A stretch of DNA of 52,444 nucleotides from JAWXBG01 sp044375415 (GTDB lineage: Bacteria; Bacteroidota; Bacteroidia; Flavobacteriales_D; Sanyastnellaceae): contig JBILMS010000018.1 of assembly GCA_044375415.1 (NCBI GenBank), positions 1 through 52,444 of the forward strand, read 5' to 3'. Of the stretch, positions 49,606 to 52,444 are shown in pieces. Every line of letters starts with the position of its first letter. Positions within the stretch are counted from its first letter, which is position 1. The translations under genes and the position numbers were made by a program. Under the pieces are notes generated by a model, which made no database searches, was not told where the DNA came from, and was given only the letters and a program-made list of their open reading frames with translations.

Positions 49606-51825
49606 ATGGCAGAAAGCAAGGAGATAGACCTCGAAGAAGAAAAACGCGAAATACTCCGACGTTACAGAGGGCTCCTGCGCGCTTGCCACCGCTCGCGCAG
49701 TCGTGCTGATAGAGCCCTCATTCGAAAGGCATTTGATCTCAGCTTGGAGGCGCATAAAAACATGCGTCGAAAAAGTGGTGAACCCTACATTTATCATCCC
49801 ATTGCAGTAGCTCGAATCGCAGGTGAGGAGCTAAGTTTGGATACAACAAGTATTGTCTGTGCGCTTTTGCACGACACCGTAGAAGATACCTACATCACTC
49901 TCGAAGATATCGAAAATCTTTTTGGCAAAAAGGTTCGCGTGATCATCGATGGTTTGACAAAAATCAGTGGGGTATCAGACTACACCAACACCAGTGATCA
50001 AGCCGAAAATTTCCGAAAGATGTTGCTCACCTTGAGCGACGACGTTAGGGTTATCTTGATCAAACTGGCAGATCGACTGCACAACATGCGCACCTTGGAT
50101 CACATGGTTCGTGAAAAACAGTTGAAGATTGCGAATGAAACACTGTTTATGTATGCTCCTTTGGCGCATCGCTTAGGATTGTACAACATCAAAACAGAAC
50201 TCGAAGATTTGTCGCTCAAATTCAAAGAGCCGGAACAATACGAGGACATACTAAATAGACTTCAAAAGACACAGGCAGTTCGTACTCGTTTTATTAACGC
50301 TTTTACTCTCCCTATAAAAAGAGCTTTAGAAAAACAAGATTTGCAATTCGAAATAAAAGGTCGAACAAAAAGCGTTTTTAGTATTTGGAATAAAATTCAT
50401 AAAAAGGGAGTAGTATTTGAAGAAATATACGATGTATTTGCCATCCGAATAATTCTAGATAGTCCGACGGATGCAGAGAAGGCAGATTGTTGGAGGGTTT
50501 ATTCCGTTGTTACAGATTTTTATCAGCCATCCCCCGAACGACTTCGCGATTGGATTTCCATACCTAAAGCGAATGGATATGAATCGTTGCATACAACGGT
50601 GATGAGCCCGACGGGAAAATGGGTTGAAGTGCAGATACGATCCCGAAGAATGGACGACTTCGCAGAACGCGGTTATGCGGCCCATTGGAAATACAAAGGA
50701 GATGTTGAAACACCGGAAGATAAACTCGATCGTTGGATTGATCAGATTCGGGAAGTTTTAGAAAACCCCGGCGATAGCGCAATCGAGTTTATCGATAATT
50801 TTAAGTTGTCCTTATTTAGCGAAGAGATATACATTTTTACACCGAATGGCGATTTAAAAACACTTCCCAAGGGAGCGACTGCTCTTGACTTTGCCTTTCA
50901 TATTCACTCGCAAATTGGATATCAGTGTATCGGGGCAAAAGTGAATTTTAAGTTAGTTCCCCTCAGTTATGTCTTAAGAAGTGGCGATCAGGTTGAAATT
51001 CTGACAAGTAAAAAGCAACATCCAAAAGAGGATTGGCTTGCTCTTGTTGTTACGGCTAGTGCTCGTCAAAAGATCAAAGCAGCTCTCAAGGAAGAGAAAA
51101 AGCAGATTGCAGAAGACGGAAAGGAAATGCTCAAACGCAGATGGTCCGGTTTGAAAGTGGAGTGGCTGAGTGTCAACATAGACGAGATGTTGAGGCACTA
51201 CAATGTAGAAAACGCCACAGATTTGTATTATTTGATAGCGAAAGGTCGTATTGATCTGAAGAAATTAAAAGGATATAAAATTGAAAACGGGAAAATACGT
51301 TTTGAACGAGCACCTGTAGAACACAATAAAGAAGAGAAGACCGCTACATCATCTCCGGCCAAAGGAGAAACGCTATTGATCGGAGATGAAAAGCAAAGAG
51401 TCGATTACACATTGGCACCCTGTTGCAATCCAATCAACGGTGACGAAGTATTTGGATTTATAACCGTAGGCGAAGGCATTAAAATTCATCGATCCAATTG
51501 CCCCAACGCAGAAGAGTTGTTGGGCAAATATGCATACCGCGTTATCAAAGCCAGATGGGCCAATAAGTCGGTTATTGAATTTGAAGTAGGACTTCGATTC
51601 AGTGGATTAGATGATAAAGGAGTCGTTCAAAAAATCACTAATATCATTTCATCCGATATGAATGTGAATATGCGGAGTATTTCGTTTGAAGCAAATGACG
51701 GCGTATTTGAAGGAAAAGTTCGCGCGTTGGTTCACGACACTGAACACCTCAACAGCCTGATCGAAAAGCTGAAAGACATTGAGGGAATACTCACGGTAGA
51801 TAGAATAGAGAGTGAGTTCGATTGA
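49606..51825 (+). CDS. rel: Bifunctional (p)ppGpp synthetase/hydrolase (RelA/SpoT family)
   Basis: The 739-aa product has the complete long-RSH layout. A HD hydrolase domain (about 45-200) has YIYHPIAVARI, ALLHDTVEDT and KLADRLHNMRTL. A synthetase domain (about 240-370) has FEIKGRTKSVFSIWNKI, EEIYDVFAIRII and RLRDWISIPKANGYESLHTTV. A TGS domain (about 405-470; IFTPNGDLKTLPKGATALDFAF), a helical/zinc-finger region (about 600-650; LAPCCNPINGD) and a C-terminal ACT domain (about 660-739) complete it. The intact HD..ED motif indicates hydrolase activity. The synthetase charge motif is RLRD rather than the textbook RxKD of bifunctional enzymes, a conservative change. It controls the stringent response in the cytosol. 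It follows fahA by 21 bases. Confidence 0.96.
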   Translation: MAESKEIDLEEEKREILRRYRGLLRACHRSRSRADRALIRKAFDLSLEAHKNMRRKSGEPYIYHPIAVARIAGEELSLDTTSIVCALLHDTVEDTYITLEDIENLFGKKVRVIIDGLTKISGVSDYTNTSDQAENFRKMLLTLSDDVRVILIKLADRLHNMRTLDHMVREKQLKIANETLFMYAPLAHRLGLYNIKTELEDLSLKFKEPEQYEDILNRLQKTQAVRTRFINAFTLPIKRALEKQDLQFEIKGRTKSVFSIWNKIHKKGVVFEEIYDVFAIRIILDSPTDAEKADCWRVYSVVTDFYQPSPERLRDWISIPKANGYESLHTTVMSPTGKWVEVQIRSRRMDDFAERGYAAHWKYKGDVETPEDKLDRWIDQIREVLENPGDSAIEFIDNFKLSLFSEEIYIFTPNGDLKTLPKGATALDFAFHIHSQIGYQCIGAKVNFKLVPLSYVLRSGDQVEILTSKKQHPKEDWLALVVTASARQKIKAALKEEKKQIAEDGKEMLKRRWSGLKVEWLSVNIDEMLRHYNVENATDLYYLIAKGRIDLKKLKGYKIENGKIRFERAPVEHNKEEKTATSSPAKGETLLIGDEKQRVDYTLAPCCNPINGDEVFGFITVGEGIKIHRSNCPNAEELLGKYAYRVIKARWANKSVIEFEVGLRFSGLDDKGVVQKITNIISSDMNVNMRSISFEANDGVFEGKVRALVHDTEHLNSLIEKLKDIEGILTVDRIESEFD

Positions 51826-51826
51826 A

Positions 51827-51857
51827 ATTATGAATTATGAATTATGAATTATGAATG
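51827..51857 (+). repeat. Heptamer array (ATTATGA) x4
   Basis: Four perfect ATTATGA units plus ATG, starting one base after the rel stop codon. Confidence 0.9.
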
Positions 51858-51861
51858 CTTC

Positions 51862-51998
51862 CCCTTGAGCTTGTCGTGTCCTTGAGCTTGCCGAAAGGGG
51901 GTGGGTTATGAGTTATGGGTGATGGGTGATGGGTGATGGGTGATGCGTCCTCCTGAGCGATGCATCCTGAGGAACGAAGGATGAAGAGTCGAAAGATG
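51862..51998. repeat. Composite intergenic cassette, copy 2
   Basis: Two REP-like units (CCCTTGAGCTTGTCG at 51862-51876; CCTTGAGCTTGCCGAAAGGG beginning at 51880), six heptamers (51905-51946: GTTATGA, GTTATGG, GTGATGG x3, GTGATGC), and the 52-base element 51947-51998. Same order of parts as 44197-44283. Confidence 0.8.
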
Positions 51999-52066
51999 GG
52001 GCTGAACGTTTGAATTGACCCTATCGTTTTTATAAACGTGAACTTATCTCAAAGATCGCTATTCTC

Positions 52067-52143
52067 CCACTTTCCATTTTCCACTTTCCACTTTCCATTT
52101 CCCACTTTCCATTTTCCATTTCCCACTTTCCATTTTCCATTTT
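52067..52143. repeat. Heptamer array (CCAYTTY) x11
   Basis: Eleven consecutive 7-nt units with no phase break: CCACTTT, CCATTTT, CCACTTT, CCACTTT, CCATTTC, CCACTTT, CCATTTT, CCATTTC, CCACTTT, CCATTTT, CCATTTT. The variation is confined to positions 4 and 7. Confidence 0.92.
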
Positions 52144-52154
52144 CTCGCCTTCCC

Positions 52155-52223
52155 GCGCTGAAAGCGCCATATATAATAGAAACGTAATGTATTTGGTCTC
52201 CGCACCCAACGCGCTGAAAGCGC
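52155..52223. repeat. Two copies of hairpin GCGCTGAAAGCGC
   Basis: Identical 13-base perfect hairpins (5-bp stem, GAA loop) at 52155-52167 and 52211-52223, 43 bases apart. Confidence 0.8.
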
Positions 52224-52268
52224 ATAATATCCTTCGTGCCCTGTAGCGAAATCTTCTGAAGTGTCTCC

Positions 52269-52321
52269 GGGTTAATAACGAACCTTCTTGCGAGTAAAGT
52301 ACAACGCAACGCTATTAACCC
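52269..52321. repeat. Inverted repeat GGGTTAATA ... TATTAACCC
   Basis: Nine-base perfect arms (52269-52277, 52313-52321), extendable to 12 with one mismatch, enclosing about 30 bases. Together with the GCGCTGAAAGCGC hairpins it may be one palindromic element. Confidence 0.65.
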
Positions 52322-52328
52322 AAATCAG

Positions 52329-52433
52329 ATGCGAGCGGATTTTGAGGGGTGGACGAATTATGACATCGGAGGCATGGGGGATGAACAGCTCACAACAGAA
52401 CCCTTTCTGCCTAATTCAGAGAGTTTAGACTAA
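52329..52433 (+). CDS. Possible small ORF or gene fragment
   Basis: ATG at 52329 opens a 34-codon frame (MRADFEGWTNYDIGGMGDEQ and on, ending PNSESLD) with protein-like composition. The frame stays open upstream through the inverted repeat. It could be a remnant of a mobile-element gene or chance. I do not recognise it. Confidence 0.2.
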   Translation: MRADFEGWTNYDIGGMGDEQLTTEPFLPNSESLD

Positions 52434-52444
52434 CTCACTTCTGT

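Larger units (their letters stand above)
51999..52444. other. Non-coding right end, repeat-rich
   Basis: Besides the arrays and palindromes listed separately, nothing convincing is coded here. A minus-strand frame at 52049-52309 is produced by the CCAYTTT array and the palindromes and is rejected. A short plus-strand frame at 52329-52433 is listed with low confidence. Confidence 0.6.

Noticed and set aside
52049..52309. Minus-strand 86-codon frame with GKWKVGNGKWKV-type repeats
   Set aside because: It is a translation of the CCAYTTY heptamer array and GCGCTGAAAGCGC hairpins; no start context, low-complexity protein.

Overview
The window looks like chromosomal DNA of a member of the Bacteroidota, most likely order Flavobacteriales. 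This rests on many secreted proteins with type IX secretion (T9SS) C-terminal sorting domains of type A (PNP...LLGEVV...G.Y) and one of type B (gliding-motility type). It also rests on -7 promoter boxes of the form TAnnTTTG, the near absence of Shine-Dalgarno sequences, and typical families such as DUF6029, Omp28, a PorG/DUF6089-like barrel and a malic enzyme-phosphotransacetylase fusion. I see no rRNA, tRNA, CRISPR array, phage or intact transposase gene. I cannot name a genus.

Layout. 1-3893 (minus): an edge-truncated secreted protein, a small Cys-containing secreted protein, maeB and a T9SS protein. 4191-9496 (plus): a five-gene envelope thiol module (T9SS-exported CGPC protein, TlpA-like CSPC protein, DUF6029 barrel, Omp28 lipoprotein with CGNC, small barrel). 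9889-15715: an exact Bacteroidota promoter driving a 1428-aa beta-helix T9SS protein overlapped by a propeller-like T9SS protein. 15830-22789: a heavy-metal RND efflux operon (small His-rich protein, CusA/CzcA pump, TolC-type channel, His-rich adaptor, lipoprotein with two metal-binding domains). 22902-25782: two T9SS propeller proteins; the second is a paralogue of 14339-15715 and shares a near-identical 614-bp tract with it. 25950-29198 (minus): a large BNR/sortilin-like protein. 29315-31737: a polysaccharide cluster (GT4, WcaF-type acetyltransferase, GT2). 31821-33884: PorG/DUF6089-like barrel and a nitronate monooxygenase-like flavoenzyme. 34358-43425: type-B T9SS protein, guaB, a three-gene parvulin/SurA operon and a MoxR ATPase. 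44737-48192 (minus): a 1151-aa BNR/PKD T9SS protein. 48310-51825: fumarylacetoacetase and a bifunctional (p)ppGpp synthetase/hydrolase.

The coding content is mostly recognisable. The least explained material is intergenic. One class is perfectly phased tandem arrays of 7-nt units (RTKATGR, CCAYTTY) and 8-nt units (AATTAGCC/CATTAGCA). The other is REP-like palindromes around CCCYGAGCNNRGYCGARGGG, including one nested 122-bp inverted repeat framed by a 40-bp direct repeat. These fill the gaps at 16.3, 22.8, 25.9, 33.9-34.3, 43.4-44.7 and 51.8-52.4 kb. The second notable feature is the mosaic paralogue pair flanking the metal-efflux operon in direct orientation, which looks like gene conversion and could permit excision of about 10 kb.
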